Notes under the pieces: model-generated
The model's database searches: none
What the model saw: only the letters and a program-made list of their open reading frames with translations
What the model was told of the DNA's origin: nothing
Shown: one piece after another, positions 51,697-60,058 of the stretch
Layout: each line of letters begins with the position of its first letter
How positions within the stretch are numbered: position 1 is the first letter of the stretch
Position numbers and translations under genes: made by a program
From: Euryhalocaulis caribicus
GTDB taxonomy: Bacteria > Pseudomonadota > Alphaproteobacteria > Caulobacterales > Maricaulaceae
DNA: 64,000 nt
Assembly: GCF_000412185.1 (NCBI RefSeq)
Contig: NZ_ASJA01000015.1
Location: 30,493 to 94,492 of the forward strand
Direction: 5' to 3'

Positions 51697-53115
51697 ATGT
51701 CCGGACCCTTCCGCCAGCCCTGCGATGAAGGCGTGCTGCGCACGTCCGGCGATTGTGAGGGCGCGGCCCGGCGCAAACGCTATCTGACCCTGACGGCCTG
51801 CGTTCTGGGCTCGGCGCTGGTCTTCATTGACGGATCGGTGGTGGCCGTGGCCCTGCCGGTGATGCGGGCGCAGCTTCCGGCCGATGTCGTCCAGACCCAG
51901 TGGATCGTGAACATCTACATGCTGATGCTGGCCGCTTTCACCCTGCTGGGCGGGGCCGGGGCGGACCGGTTCGGGCGCAAGCGCGCCTTCCTGGCGGGCG
52001 TGGCCGGGTTTGCCGCCGCCTCGATATTCTGCGGCCTTGCCCCCAACGCCAATGCGCTGATTGCGGCCCGCGCGCTGCAGGGACTGGCCGGCGCTGTGCT
52101 GGCCCCGGCCAGTCTGGCGCTGATCGCGGCGACCTTCCCGAAGGCAGAGCGCGGCGCGGCGATAGGGGTATGGGCGGGCGCCTCCGCCCTGACCACCGCG
52201 CTCGGCCCGGTGCTGGGCGGCTGGATCGTCGATGTGCTCAGCTGGCGCTATATTTTCTATCTCAATATTCCCATCGCGCTCGCCGCGCTGGCGGCGGGCG
52301 CGGTTTTCAGCGGCGAAAGCCGGGACGAGGCGGCGCGCCGTCTGGACTGGCCGGGCGCGGCGCTGGCCGTTCTGGCGCTGGGCGCGCTGGCCTTCTCGCT
52401 GACCCGGCTGGGGGAGCGGAATATCGGCGATCTCCGGGCTTGGGCCGCCCTGGCGCTTTCACTGATCCTCGCCGCCGCCTTCCTGATGCGGGAGAAGAAT
52501 GCCTCCAGTCCGATGATGCCGCTGGGGATTTTCTCGTCCTTGCGGTTCTCCGCCCTTAACGCCCTGACGCTTTGCCTCTATGCGGCGCTGTCATCTGCAT
52601 TCCTTTTATTGCCTTTTGAACTGACAGAAGCGCGGGGCCTGAGCGCGGCCGCCGTGGGCGCGGTCTTTCTGCCCTTCACCTTGCCGATGGGATTTCTCTC
52701 GTCGGTGTCAGGCGCATTGCAGAATCGCGTCGGCGCGCGGCTGTTGCTGGTCGCCGGTCCCGTACTGGCGGCGCTTGGGTTCGCGTTGCTGGCTGCGGGC
52801 CGTGACTGGCCGCTCTGGGCCGGAGTGCTTGCGCCGATGGGCGTGACGGGGTTCGGGTTCGCGCTGTTTGTCGCGCCGCTGACCGATGGCGTCATACGCG
52901 CCGCGCCGGAACGGCATGAGGGGCTGGCCTCCGGCGTCAATAACGCCGCCAGCCGCATTGCCGGGATGATCGGCGTGGCGCTGGCGGGCGCGCTGGCCGC
53001 CGCCCTTGGCGGGTTCACCGGCGCCTATCCTTGGATCATGGCGGGCGCCGCCGCGCTCACGCTGGTTGGCGCGGGCTTCGGCTGGACCGGCGCAGGCGCG
53101 CGCCAAGGAAAATAA
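51697..53115 (+). CDS. MFS transporter, DHA2 (EmrB/QacA-like) drug efflux family
   Basis: The 472-residue protein has about 14 membrane helices. Markers are the helix 1 motif [18 protein letters not shown] (motif D1), [28 protein letters not shown] (motif A loop), and an antiporter motif C-like [30 protein letters not shown]. The family expels drugs or metabolites in exchange for protons. The ATG lies 30 bp after tRNA-Leu. No TetR-type repressor is next to it, although a LysR gene lies about 600 bp downstream on the other strand. Confidence 0.94.
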   Translation: MSGPFRQPCDEGVLRTSGDCEGAARRKRYLTLTACVLGSALVFIDGSVVAVALPVMRAQLPADVVQTQWIVNIYMLMLAAFTLLGGAGADRFGRKRAFLAGVAGFAAASIFCGLAPNANALIAARALQGLAGAVLAPASLALIAATFPKAERGAAIGVWAGASALTTALGPVLGGWIVDVLSWRYIFYLNIPIALAALAAGAVFSGESRDEAARRLDWPGAALAVLALGALAFSLTRLGERNIGDLRAWAALALSLILAAAFLMREKNASSPMMPLGIFSSLRFSALNALTLCLYAALSSAFLLLPFELTEARGLSAAAVGAVFLPFTLPMGFLSSVSGALQNRVGARLLLVAGPVLAALGFALLAAGRDWPLWAGVLAPMGVTGFGFALFVAPLTDGVIRAAPERHEGLASGVNNAASRIAGMIGVALAGALAAALGGFTGAYPWIMAGAAALTLVGAGFGWTGAGARQGK

Positions 53116-53124
53116 AAAATCTTC

Positions 53125-53150
53125 GGAACCGGTTTGGACGGTCAACCGTT
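53125..53150 (+). promoter_or_regulatory. EcfG-type promoter of the DUF1328 gene
   Basis: GGAAC (53125-53129)-N17-CGTT (53147-53150) is an exact match to the EcfG general stress consensus. The -10 element lies 33 bp before the DUF1328 ATG and ten bases after the efflux gene stop, so the small gene has its own stress promoter. Confidence 0.82.
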
Positions 53151-53183
53151 CACTTTTCCGGAATTAAACTGGAGGACTTCATC

Positions 53184-53351
53184 ATGCTCCGTTGGGCGCT
53201 AATCTTCTTCATCATTGCGATCATCGCCGCCGTGTTCGGTTTTGGCGGCATCGCGGGCGGTGCGGCTCAGATCGCCGTGATCCTGTTCTGGATCTTCGTG
53301 ATCCTGTTCGTGCTGAGCATTCTGGCCGGACTTGTCAGGGGCCGACGCTGA
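53184..53351 (+). CDS. DUF1328 small membrane protein (YtjA-like)
   Basis: The 55-residue protein [20 protein letters not shown]... has two hydrophobic helices and ends [12 protein letters not shown], the DUF1328/YtjA pattern with [14 protein letters not shown] in the middle. TGGAGG precedes the ATG. The function is unknown, but homologues are often stress induced, in line with the EcfG promoter directly upstream. It shares a bidirectional terminator with the convergent CsbD gene. Confidence 0.92.
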   Translation: MLRWALIFFIIAIIAAVFGFGGIAGGAAQIAVILFWIFVILFVLSILAGLVRGRR

Positions 53352-53381
53352 CGCACCGGCTGATACAGCCAGACAATGAAA

Positions 53382-53409
53382 AGGCGCCGCAAACGCGGCG
53401 CCTTTTTTT
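53382..53409. terminator. Bidirectional terminator between DUF1328 and CsbD genes
   Basis: A 9-bp perfect stem AGGCGCCGC / GCGGCGCCT with an AAAC loop is flanked by a run of seven T on the plus strand and by AAAA before the stem, which gives TTTT on the minus strand. It should stop both convergent transcripts. Confidence 0.9.
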
Positions 53410-53430
53410 ATGCGTGATACAGGGAAGGGA

Positions 53431-53628
53431 TCAGGCCTTGCGAAGCCAGGTGTCGACTTCCTCGCGCGCGGCCTCGCGATCCTTGCCGTAGCGTTCCTGG
53501 ATCTTGCCGATCAGCTGTTCGCGCCGGCCTTCAACCCAGTCCAGATCGTCATCGGTCAGCTTGCCCCACTGGGCCTGCGCCGAGCCTTTGAGCTGTTTCC
53601 ACTTTCCTTGAAGTTCGTCGGTATTCAT
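53431..53628 (-). CDS. CsbD family stress protein
   Basis: The 65-residue protein starts [39 protein letters not shown], the CsbD signature, and is small, charged and helical. AAGGAAG precedes the ATG. CsbD was first noted as a general stress protein of Bacillus; its molecular role is unknown. A GGAAC-N16-CGTT promoter 36 bp upstream places it in the alphaproteobacterial general stress regulon here too. Confidence 0.93.
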   Translation of the reverse strand: MNTDELQGKWKQLKGSAQAQWGKLTDDDLDWVEGRREQLIGKIQERYGKDREAAREEVDTWLRKA

Positions 53629-53664
53629 GTCCGTCTTCCTTGTTGCTTGGCGGGCGGAAAATAG

Positions 53665-53689
53665 AACGAAATCCCCCGGCCGCCGTTCC
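53665..53689 (-). promoter_or_regulatory. EcfG-type promoter of the CsbD gene
   Basis: On the minus strand the DNA reads GGAAC (53689-53685)-N16-CGTT (53668-53665), an exact consensus match, with the -10 element 36 bp before the CsbD start. It lies just beyond the stop codon of the LysR gene read in the same direction. Confidence 0.82.
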
Positions 53690-53701
53690 CGCCAACGCTG
53701 C

Positions 53702-54604
53702 TCAAGCCTCGCCAAGCTCCAGATAGGCGGCGTCCCGCGCCAGAACCTCGACAAGGAAATCGAACAGGGCGCGCAGACGGGCGCTGGTGCGCAATTCCCG
53801 GTGCGTGACCAGCCAGAGATCCAGCGCCATGGCGGAGGTGTCGGGCAGAAGCCGCGTCAGGTCTTCCCGGTTGGCCGCCCAGCGGTGGGACAGCACGCCG
53901 ACGCCGAACCCGGCCACTACAGCCGACATGTGGGCGGCGGGGCTGTTGGTGTGGAAGGTGATCCGGCCCGGCGCGACGGGCTGGCCGCCGATTTCCGGGG
54001 GCCAGATCACGCCGGTCCCGAAATTGGCCCAGACCGTATCGTGACTGGCCAGGTCGTCCAGCGTACCGGGCGCGCCGCGCCGCTCCACATAGGATGTCGC
54101 GGCGTAGAACCCGAAGCCGACCCGCGCCGCGCGGCGGGCCAGCGTGGTCGCCTGTTCGCCGGGGCCGCCAAATCGCAAGGCGATATCGGCCTCCCGCCGC
54201 ACCAGATTGGCCGTGCGCGCCTCCACCGTCACATGCGTGATGATGTCGGGATAGCGTTCATGGAATTCTCCCAGAACCCGGGGCAGCCATTCCGTGCCGA
54301 TGCCCTCGCCAACCGACAGCGTGATGTCGCCGGTCAGGCCGGTGCTCTGGCCCTCCGCGGCGGTTTCGGCGCTGAACCATTCACGCTCCATGACGCGGGC
54401 GTGCTCCAGAACCGCCTCGCCGCTATCGGTCAGGCTCAGGCCGCGCGGCCCGCGTGAGAACAGGGTGGCGCCAAATCGCGCCTCCAGCGCCTCGACCCGC
54501 CGGCCCACGGTGGGCTGGCTCATCTTCAGCTTGCGGCCCGCTGCGGACAGGCTGCCCGCGTCGGCAACCGCCAGGAAGATCCGGACATCATCCCAATTAT
54601 TCAT
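53702..54604 (-). CDS. LysR-family transcriptional regulator
   Basis: The 300-residue protein has an N-terminal winged helix-turn-helix (residues 1-62, [43 protein letters not shown]) and a periplasmic-binding-like effector domain (about 90-295) containing [32 protein letters not shown]. It resembles the group with an N-terminal [12 protein letters not shown]. It is divergent from the TPR gene across an AT-rich 92-bp gap that could hold the operator for both. The effector is unknown. Confidence 0.94.
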   Translation of the reverse strand: MNNWDDVRIFLAVADAGSLSAAGRKLKMSQPTVGRRVEALEARFGATLFSRGPRGLSLTDSGEAVLEHARVMEREWFSAETAAEGQSTGLTGDITLSVGEGIGTEWLPRVLGEFHERYPDIITHVTVEARTANLVRREADIALRFGGPGEQATTLARRAARVGFGFYAATSYVERRGAPGTLDDLASHDTVWANFGTGVIWPPEIGGQPVAPGRITFHTNSPAAHMSAVVAGFGVGVLSHRWAANREDLTRLLPDTSAMALDLWLVTHRELRTSARLRALFDFLVEVLARDAAYLELGEA

Positions 54605-54696
54605 AATTGTATATCAACTAGCCAAAAACCAACATTCTCATTTAATAATAGACGATCCATCTCTGGAGCGCCAACAGCGATCAGGAGAATGCGATC

Positions 54697-55164
54697 ATGT
54701 CTGGAATTATCGAAACCGCCGCGGCCGCTCTGGCCCTGTCTTTCGCCGGATCGGTCGGCGCCGATCATTTTGAAGTGAAGACGTTCGGCCCGTCCCTTGT
54801 TCAGGTCGGCGCGCGCGCCGCGCTGGATGGCGATTACGACAAGGCGGAACGCTTCACGCGCCGCGCGCTGGAAGAACCCGTCAGCTACAAGTCGAAAGCC
54901 ATCGCCTGGGCCAATCTATGCGCCATCGCCGCCCGGCAGGGCGATATGGCGGGCGCCGAGGCGGCCTGCGACGCCGCCCTGCAGGAAAACCCGGCCAGCG
55001 ATATCGCTCGCCGCAACCGCGCGGCCCTGCGTTACCAGCAGGGCGAATACGCGCTGGCGCAGCGGGATCTTGATATCCTGTTCGAGGACGGCGCGGACGC
55101 CGGGGCCGAAAGATTGCGGGCCGCGGTGAACAGCGCCCGGACCCAGCTGGCGACAGCGCGCTAG
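54697..55164 (+). CDS. Exported TPR-like protein
   Basis: The 155-residue protein starts with a hydrophobic leader (IETAAAALALSFAGSVGA) that is probably a signal peptide, then TPR-like helical pairs (VGARAALDGDYDKAERFTRRALEEP; WANLCAIAARQGDMAGAEAACDAAL; AALRYQQGEYALAQRDLDILF). TPR modules mediate protein contact; no partner is evident. An AGGAGAATGCGATC stretch precedes the ATG. It may be controlled by the divergent LysR protein, which is an inference from arrangement alone. Confidence 0.8.
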   Translation: MSGIIETAAAALALSFAGSVGADHFEVKTFGPSLVQVGARAALDGDYDKAERFTRRALEEPVSYKSKAIAWANLCAIAARQGDMAGAEAACDAALQENPASDIARRNRAALRYQQGEYALAQRDLDILFEDGADAGAERLRAAVNSARTQLATAR

Positions 55165-55169
55165 ACGCG

Positions 55170-56894
55170 TCAGGCGGCTTCCGCCTCAGCACGGCCGGCG
55201 GGGGCGTCCGCGTCCCCGCCGCTCTGCTTTTCACGCACATCGGCCAGCCATGCGGCGATCGTCTCATTGTCCACCTGGATGGCGCGCAGCATGTCCACCA
55301 CCAGCTCCACCCCCTTGGGTTTTCCCTTCACGATCACGGCGTGAATGCCCAGCGCGGCGTGACGCTCCTGATCATGGCGGGTCTCCACGGCCACGAAACG
55401 CTCCAGATCGGGATATTGCTGCTTGAGGAAGGGCGTCAGCTCTTCCGACAGCTCGAACCGCGGACGGGAAATGACCAGCGCGCAGGCGTTCGTCATGCCG
55501 ATTGTCTCCATCAGGCGCATATCGGCGGCGTCCCCGAACGTGACGTGATAGCCGTCAGCGATGGCGGAGATGAACGCGTCCGGGTCGATTTCCATGGCCA
55601 GATGATCCCGCTTTGCGAAGGTCAGCGCATCGACGGCCAGCCGCCCGGTCTGGTTCATGCCGAACACCACGACGGGCCGCGCGTCGGGCGAGGCGGAGGC
55701 GGGCGCCTCCTCCCCCGGCTTGCGGCGCGCCTCGACGATCTTGCGGGCCAGCTTCATGCCGGTTTGCGACCACACCGGCGTCACCGCCAGCGTCAGCGCC
55801 ACCACGGCGATCAGCACGCCCGCCATGTCGCCTTCCAGCGCCCCGGCCACCGCCGGCATGGCAATGATGACCAGCGCAAACTCGGAAGACTGGGAGAGAA
55901 GAAAGCCCAGCTGCGTCGCGCCCGGCGCGGTCCAGCGATTGGCCAGCGCCGCCCCGATGATCAGCGCGGTCTTGAGCGCCAGCACGAACAGCGCGCCGCC
56001 AATGATCCAGGGCAGGTAGCCGAACAGCACGTTCAGCTCCACCGCCATACCGGCATTGATGAAGAACAGGCCCAGCAGAAGGTTGCGGAACGGCTTGGCC
56101 TCGGTCTGGATGACGTGGCGATAGGGGGTGTCGGCCACGATCATCCCGGCCAGAAACGCCCCCAGCGTCAGCGACAGGTGCAGCGCCCCGGTGGACCATG
56201 CTGCGGCCACGACCAGCAGCAGGGCGAAGGCGGTGAACACCTCGTCATTGCGGGTGCGGGCGAGGGCCTTGAACACCGGGGTGATGACCAGCCGCCCCAG
56301 CGTCAGCGCCACCACGAACGCCGCCGCGCCCTTCAACGCCGCCATGCCGGCGTCCGCCGCCACGCTGTGTTCCCCGTCCCCGGCCAGCGACGCGACGAAG
56401 ACCAGCAGGAAGATCGCCACGATGTCCTGGAAAATCAGAACCGCCGTTCCGCTGCGCCCCAGCGGGCAGGTTTGCAAATTCCGCTCGGCCAGCACGCGCG
56501 CCACGACGGCGGTGGAGGACAGCGCCAGCGCCCCGCCCACGGCGATGGCGATGGGCCAGTCCAGTCCGGCGAACCGGGCAAGGGCGATAAAGGCCGCCCC
56601 GCACAGCGCCATCTGCGCGGGGGCCAGGCCCAGCATGTCCGCCTTGCGCTCCACCAGATCCCGCGCGGAGAAATGCAGCCCGATATCGAACAGCAGGAAC
56701 ACCACGCCCAGCTCCGCCAGGAAGGCCGTTGTCTCGTTATCCTCCAGCACGCCCAGCGCGCCGGGGCCCAGCAGCACCCCCGCGGCGAGGAATCCGACAA
56801 TGGGCGAAATGCGCAGCGGCCGGGCAATCAGGATCGCCCCCACGCCGGCGGCCAGAAAGATCAGTGCGGGCAACAGAAAATCGGCGCCGTGCAT
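55170..56894 (-). CDS. CPA2 cation:proton antiporter with RCK domain (KefB/KefC-like)
   Basis: From the ATG behind AGGGAG the protein has 574 residues: a 12-13-helix antiporter domain (about 1-385) with LGVVFLLFDIGLHFSARDL and ALALSSTAVVARVLAER, then an RCK/TrkA-N nucleotide-binding domain (about 400-540) starting VVVFGMNQTGRLAVDALTF. In KefC the matching domain binds NADH and glutathione adducts; the Kef-type partner KefF/G is not nearby. The role would be potassium or proton movement during electrophile or pH stress. The longer upstream frame is not supported. Confidence 0.94.
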   Translation of the reverse strand: MHGADFLLPALIFLAAGVGAILIARPLRISPIVGFLAAGVLLGPGALGVLEDNETTAFLAELGVVFLLFDIGLHFSARDLVERKADMLGLAPAQMALCGAAFIALARFAGLDWPIAIAVGGALALSSTAVVARVLAERNLQTCPLGRSGTAVLIFQDIVAIFLLVFVASLAGDGEHSVAADAGMAALKGAAAFVVALTLGRLVITPVFKALARTRNDEVFTAFALLLVVAAAWSTGALHLSLTLGAFLAGMIVADTPYRHVIQTEAKPFRNLLLGLFFINAGMAVELNVLFGYLPWIIGGALFVLALKTALIIGAALANRWTAPGATQLGFLLSQSSEFALVIIAMPAVAGALEGDMAGVLIAVVALTLAVTPVWSQTGMKLARKIVEARRKPGEEAPASASPDARPVVVFGMNQTGRLAVDALTFAKRDHLAMEIDPDAFISAIADGYHVTFGDAADMRLMETIGMTNACALVISRPRFELSEELTPFLKQQYPDLERFVAVETRHDQERHAALGIHAVIVKGKPKGVELVVDMLRAIQVDNETIAAWLADVREKQSGGDADAPAGRAEAEAA

Positions 56895-56996
56895 GGGCGG
56901 CTCCCTTAAAAGCGCGGGACGTTGCGCCCAATATAGGCACAAAACGCGCAAGCGCGATTGTATTCCCGCGCGCCTCCGGTTTAGGACACGCCTATT

Positions 56997-57461
56997 ATGA
57001 CAGACGAACGCTATTCAGGCCTGGAACAGCTGGGCTCCACGTCGGACGCCCCGGCTTCCCCGGATGAGGCCGTGCTGGAGCGGGTGGAGAACCCCGCCAC
57101 AGACGCCCCTTACGTCATCCGTTTCACGGCCCCCGAATTTACCTCCATCTGCCCGGTGACCGGGCAGCCGGACTTTGCCCATATCGTGATCGATTACGTG
57201 CCGAAGGACTGGATCGTCGAATCCAAGAGCCTGAAACTGTTCCTGACCAGTTTCCGTAATCACGGCGCCTTTCACGAGGCCTGCACCATGACCATCGCCC
57301 GGCGCCTGATCGACCGGCTGGATCCGGTCTGGCTGCGCATTGGCGGCTACTGGTATCCGCGCGGCGGCATTCCCATCGACATCTTCTTCCAGACGGGCGA
57401 GGCGCCGAAAGGCGTCTGGGTCCCCGATCAGGGCGTGGCGCCGTATCGCGGCCGGGGGTAG
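56997..57461 (+). CDS. queF: NADPH-dependent 7-cyano-7-deazaguanine reductase, type I QueF
   Basis: QueF reduces preQ0 to preQ1 in queuosine synthesis for tRNA. The 154-residue protein is the short unimodular form with [21 protein letters not shown] (nucleophilic Cys and Asp), the NADPH/structural motif [20 protein letters not shown] and the end region [14 protein letters not shown]. No other queuosine genes are near. The Nudix gene begins five bases after its stop, so they share a transcript. Confidence 0.97.
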   Translation: MTDERYSGLEQLGSTSDAPASPDEAVLERVENPATDAPYVIRFTAPEFTSICPVTGQPDFAHIVIDYVPKDWIVESKSLKLFLTSFRNHGAFHEACTMTIARRLIDRLDPVWLRIGGYWYPRGGIPIDIFFQTGEAPKGVWVPDQGVAPYRGRG

Positions 57462-57466
57462 GGGGC

Positions 57467-58075
57467 GTGAGCCGCGACAATCCCTGGACCCGCCTGAAAC
57501 GCCGCATCGTCTATGAGAACCCGTGGATCCGGGTGTTCGAGGACGACGTGATCACGCCCGGCGGCACGCCCAGCATCTATGGCCTGCTGTCGGCGCGGCA
57601 CACCGCCATCGGCGTCCTGCCCATAGAGGAGGACGGGACGATCTGGCTGGTCGGCCAGTGGCGCTATGCGCTGGACCGCTTCAGCTGGGAATGCCCGGAA
57701 GGCGGCGGGCGTCTGGACGCCGACCCGCTGGACGAGGCCAGGCGCGAGCTGCTGGAGGAAACCGGGCTGGAGGCGGAAAACTGGGACGAGATGATCCGCT
57801 TTCATCTTTCCAACTCCACCTCTGACGAACTGTCCATTTGCTATATCGCGACAGGCTTGAAGCGCGTGGCGGAGCCGGACCCGGAGGACGCCGAAGCGGA
57901 CATGGAAATCGACCGTGTTCCTTTCATGGATGCCCTCAATCGCGTGCTGTCGGGCGAAATAACTGACTCGCTGACGGTGGCGATGCTGCTGCGGGCGCAC
58001 CATATGGCCGTGACGGGCGAAATTGGCGCGCCGCTGGCCCGTGCTATGCTTGGCGAGCAAGGGACGAAGCCATGA
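57467..58075 (+). CDS. Nudix hydrolase (ADP-ribose-type) with altered box
   Basis: The 202-residue protein resembles ADP-ribose/NDP-sugar pyrophosphatases: FRIV-like ENPWIRVFEDDV, RHTAIGVLPIEED, and a Nudix box GGGRLDADPLDEARRELLEETGL. The REUxEExGU core is intact, so the metal-binding Glu residues are kept, but the first conserved Glu of GX5E is an Ala (LDA). A C-terminal helical extension is present. The start is GTG. It overlaps cysE by four bases. The substrate is not proven. Confidence 0.88.
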   Translation: MSRDNPWTRLKRRIVYENPWIRVFEDDVITPGGTPSIYGLLSARHTAIGVLPIEEDGTIWLVGQWRYALDRFSWECPEGGGRLDADPLDEARRELLEETGLEAENWDEMIRFHLSNSTSDELSICYIATGLKRVAEPDPEDAEADMEIDRVPFMDALNRVLSGEITDSLTVAMLLRAHHMAVTGEIGAPLARAMLGEQGTKP

Positions 58076-58872
58076 CAGAACTTCACGCGGTATCGACGGA
58101 CGCCAGCCACGAATCCCCGTGGCCGACGCTGAGGCTGGAAGCCGCCGCCGCGGCGGCGGAGGAGCCGGTGCTGTCCGGCTTCATGAACGCCTCGGTTCTC
58201 AACCACAGGACGCTGGGCGCGGCGCTGGCCTATACGCTGGCGCGCAAGCTGGGCGACGGGGATCTGAACGCCCTGCAGGCCCGCACCGTGTTCGAGGAGG
58301 CGCTGGCCGCCGATTCCGGCATCGCCGAAGCCGCGACCGAAGACCTGCTGGCGGTTTATGAGCGCGACCCGGCCTGCCGCACCTATCTTCAGCCCTTTCT
58401 CTACTACAAGGGCTATCACGCGCTTCAGTCCTATCGCGTCGCCCACTGGCTGTGGGGCGAGGGGCGGGAGACGATGGCCCTGCACATCCAGTCCATCGTC
58501 TCGGAGACGTTCGGCGTGGACGCCCACCCCGCCGCGACCATCGGCAAGGGCGTGATGATCGACCATGCGACCTCGGTCGTGATCGGCGAAACGGCGCAGG
58601 TCGGCGATGGCTGCTCCCTGCTGCACGAAGTGACGCTGGGCGGCACCGGCGCGCGCGGCATCGACCGTCACCCGAAACTTGGCAAGGGCGTGCTGGTCGG
58701 CGCGGGCGCCAAGGTGCTCGGCCCCATCAATATCGGGGACGAGGCGCGCATCGCCGCCAACTCCGTCGTGCTGAAGGACGTGCCCGCCCGCTGCACCGTC
58801 GCCGGCGTTCCGGCCAAGGCCGTGGGCCGCTGTGGCGACCGCCCGGCGGAGAGCATGGATCACAGCCTTTAA
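58072..58872 (+). CDS. cysE: Serine O-acetyltransferase
   Basis: CysE makes O-acetylserine for cysteine synthesis. The 266-residue sequence has the N-terminal helical domain (residues 1-140) ending ESIVSETF-like HIQSIVSETFGVDAHPAATIGKG, then a left-handed beta-helix with hexapeptide repeats and the catalytic segment MIDHATSVVIGETAQVGDGCSLLHEVTLGGTG (His pair). The end GVPAKAVGR and tail follow. It overlaps the Nudix gene in an ATGA junction. No cysK is adjacent in the window. Confidence 0.96.
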   Translation: MTELHAVSTDASHESPWPTLRLEAAAAAAEEPVLSGFMNASVLNHRTLGAALAYTLARKLGDGDLNALQARTVFEEALAADSGIAEAATEDLLAVYERDPACRTYLQPFLYYKGYHALQSYRVAHWLWGEGRETMALHIQSIVSETFGVDAHPAATIGKGVMIDHATSVVIGETAQVGDGCSLLHEVTLGGTGARGIDRHPKLGKGVLVGAGAKVLGPINIGDEARIAANSVVLKDVPARCTVAGVPAKAVGRCGDRPAESMDHSL

Positions 58873-58959
58873 AGCGGCGATCCGGTGGACGGAACGGCGC
58901 GCGCTCTATAGTTAGAGCGGCAATTCAAACCATTCATACTCAATGCGAAGGGAGCCGCC

Positions 58960-59193
58960 GTGCCGACTGTCAGAGACGACGAAATCCGCCGCCTGGAAGC
59001 CTATCTCCAGACCAAGCTCAACCCGAACCTGGACGTGCGCAAGCGCTCCCAGACGGACGACTCGCTGGAAGTCTACAAGGGCGACGAATTCCTCGGGATC
59101 ATCTTCAAGGACGACGAAGACCCGAAAGACATCTCCTATAATTTCGACATGGCGATCCTTGAGATCGACCTGCCGAAAATGGGCGAGGCCTGA
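58960..59193 (+). CDS. DUF3126 small protein
   Basis: The 77-residue protein begins at GTG behind AAGGGAG and reads RDDEIRRLEAYLQTKLNPNLDVRKRSQTDDSLEVYKGDEFLGIIFKDDEDPKDISYNFDMAILE, the DUF3126 pattern found almost only in alphaproteobacteria. It is acidic and soluble. The function is unknown. It sits between cysE (87 bp) and the rpsD leader. Confidence 0.93.
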   Translation: MPTVRDDEIRRLEAYLQTKLNPNLDVRKRSQTDDSLEVYKGDEFLGIIFKDDEDPKDISYNFDMAILEIDLPKMGEA

Positions 59194-59210
59194 GCGGCCC
59201 GCCGCACTTA

Positions 59211-59274
59211 CAGCCCTGTCATTGACTTGCCAGGGCTGACGCGGCATATGCCGCGCTTCCCGCAAACGCGCGGG
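59211..59274 (+). promoter_or_regulatory. rpsD leader with three successive inverted repeats
   Basis: Three hairpins follow each other: CAGCCCTG-N12-CAGGGCTG (59211-59238), the perfect palindrome GCGGCATATGCCGC (59241-59254) and CCCGC-N6-GCGGG (59259-59274). A candidate promoter TTGACT-N17-CATATG overlaps the first two. None has a T-run, so they need not be terminators. They may be regulatory structures of the S4 gene or bind a protein. Confidence 0.45.
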
Positions 59275-59367
59275 ATACATTGAAAAGCAACGGGTGACGT
59301 GAGCGCCGCCGTTTCAATCGCAGGGCCCATGGGGGGCGCTGCCGGACCACGTCGTTGAGAGGAATGC

Positions 59368-59985
59368 ATGTCGAAGCGCGAATCCGCGAAGTACAAGATT
59401 GACCGCCGCATGGGCGAGAACATCTGGGGCCGTCCGAAGTCCCCGGTGAACAAGCGCCAGTACGGCCCGGGCGAGCACGGCCAGCGCCGCAAGTCCAAAC
59501 TGTCCGATTTCGGCCTGCAGCTGCGCGCCAAGCAGAAGCTGAAAGGCTATTACGGCAACATCACCGAGAAGCAGTTCCGCAACACCTACAAGGAAGCGTC
59601 CCGCCAGAAGGGCAACGCCGCGGAAAACCTGATCGGCCTGCTGGAATCCCGTCTCGACGCGCTGGTCTATCGCGCCAAGTTCGTGCCGACCGTCTTCGCC
59701 GCGCGCCAGTTCGTGAACCACGGCCACGTGACCGTGAACGGCAAGAAGGCCAAGACGCCGTCCATGCGCCTGCGCGCCGGCGACGTCATTCAGATTCGCG
59801 AGAAGTCCCGCAACATGGCCCTGGTGCTGGAAGCCCTGGAAAGCCAGGAGCGCGACATCCCCGATTATATCGAGGTCGAAGCCAAGGGCATGACCGCCAC
59901 CTATATCCGTCAGCCGGAATTTGCGGACGTGCCGTATCCGGTCCAGATGGAGCCGAACCTGGTTATCGAATTCTACTCCTCGTAA
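59368..59985 (+). CDS. rpsD: 30S ribosomal protein S4
   Basis: The 205-residue sequence [48 protein letters not shown] is the typical non-zinc alphaproteobacterial S4 start, and the S4 RNA-binding domain follows ([34 protein letters not shown]). S4 nucleates 16S rRNA folding. It stands outside the alpha operon (rpsM-rpsK-rpoA are not here), as is common in alphaproteobacteria. GAGAGGA precedes the ATG and a terminator follows the stop by 28 bp. Confidence 0.98.
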   Translation: MSKRESAKYKIDRRMGENIWGRPKSPVNKRQYGPGEHGQRRKSKLSDFGLQLRAKQKLKGYYGNITEKQFRNTYKEASRQKGNAAENLIGLLESRLDALVYRAKFVPTVFAARQFVNHGHVTVNGKKAKTPSMRLRAGDVIQIREKSRNMALVLEALESQERDIPDYIEVEAKGMTATYIRQPEFADVPYPVQMEPNLVIEFYSS

Positions 59986-60013
59986 AACTCGGGGAATTTC
60001 GAAAAACGGATCA

Positions 60014-60042
60014 GGGGGCGCTCTCCAAAGCGCCCCCTTTTC
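60014..60042 (+). terminator. Rho-independent terminator after rpsD
   Basis: A perfect 9-bp stem GGGGGCGCT / AGCGCCCCC with loop CTCCAA is followed by TTTTCT. It lies 28 bp after the rpsD stop and before the next gene start. Confidence 0.9.
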
Positions 60043-60058
60043 TCTGTTAACTTATGGT

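Noticed and set aside
55341..56909. An open frame of about 520 codons on the plus strand
   Set aside because: It mirrors the Kef-type antiporter gene on the other strand and has a repetitive Arg/Gln/His composition.
56943..56966. A possible EcfG promoter for the Kef-type antiporter on the minus strand
   Set aside because: The best reading is GGAAT-N15-CGTT, which fails in both the -35 sequence and the spacing.
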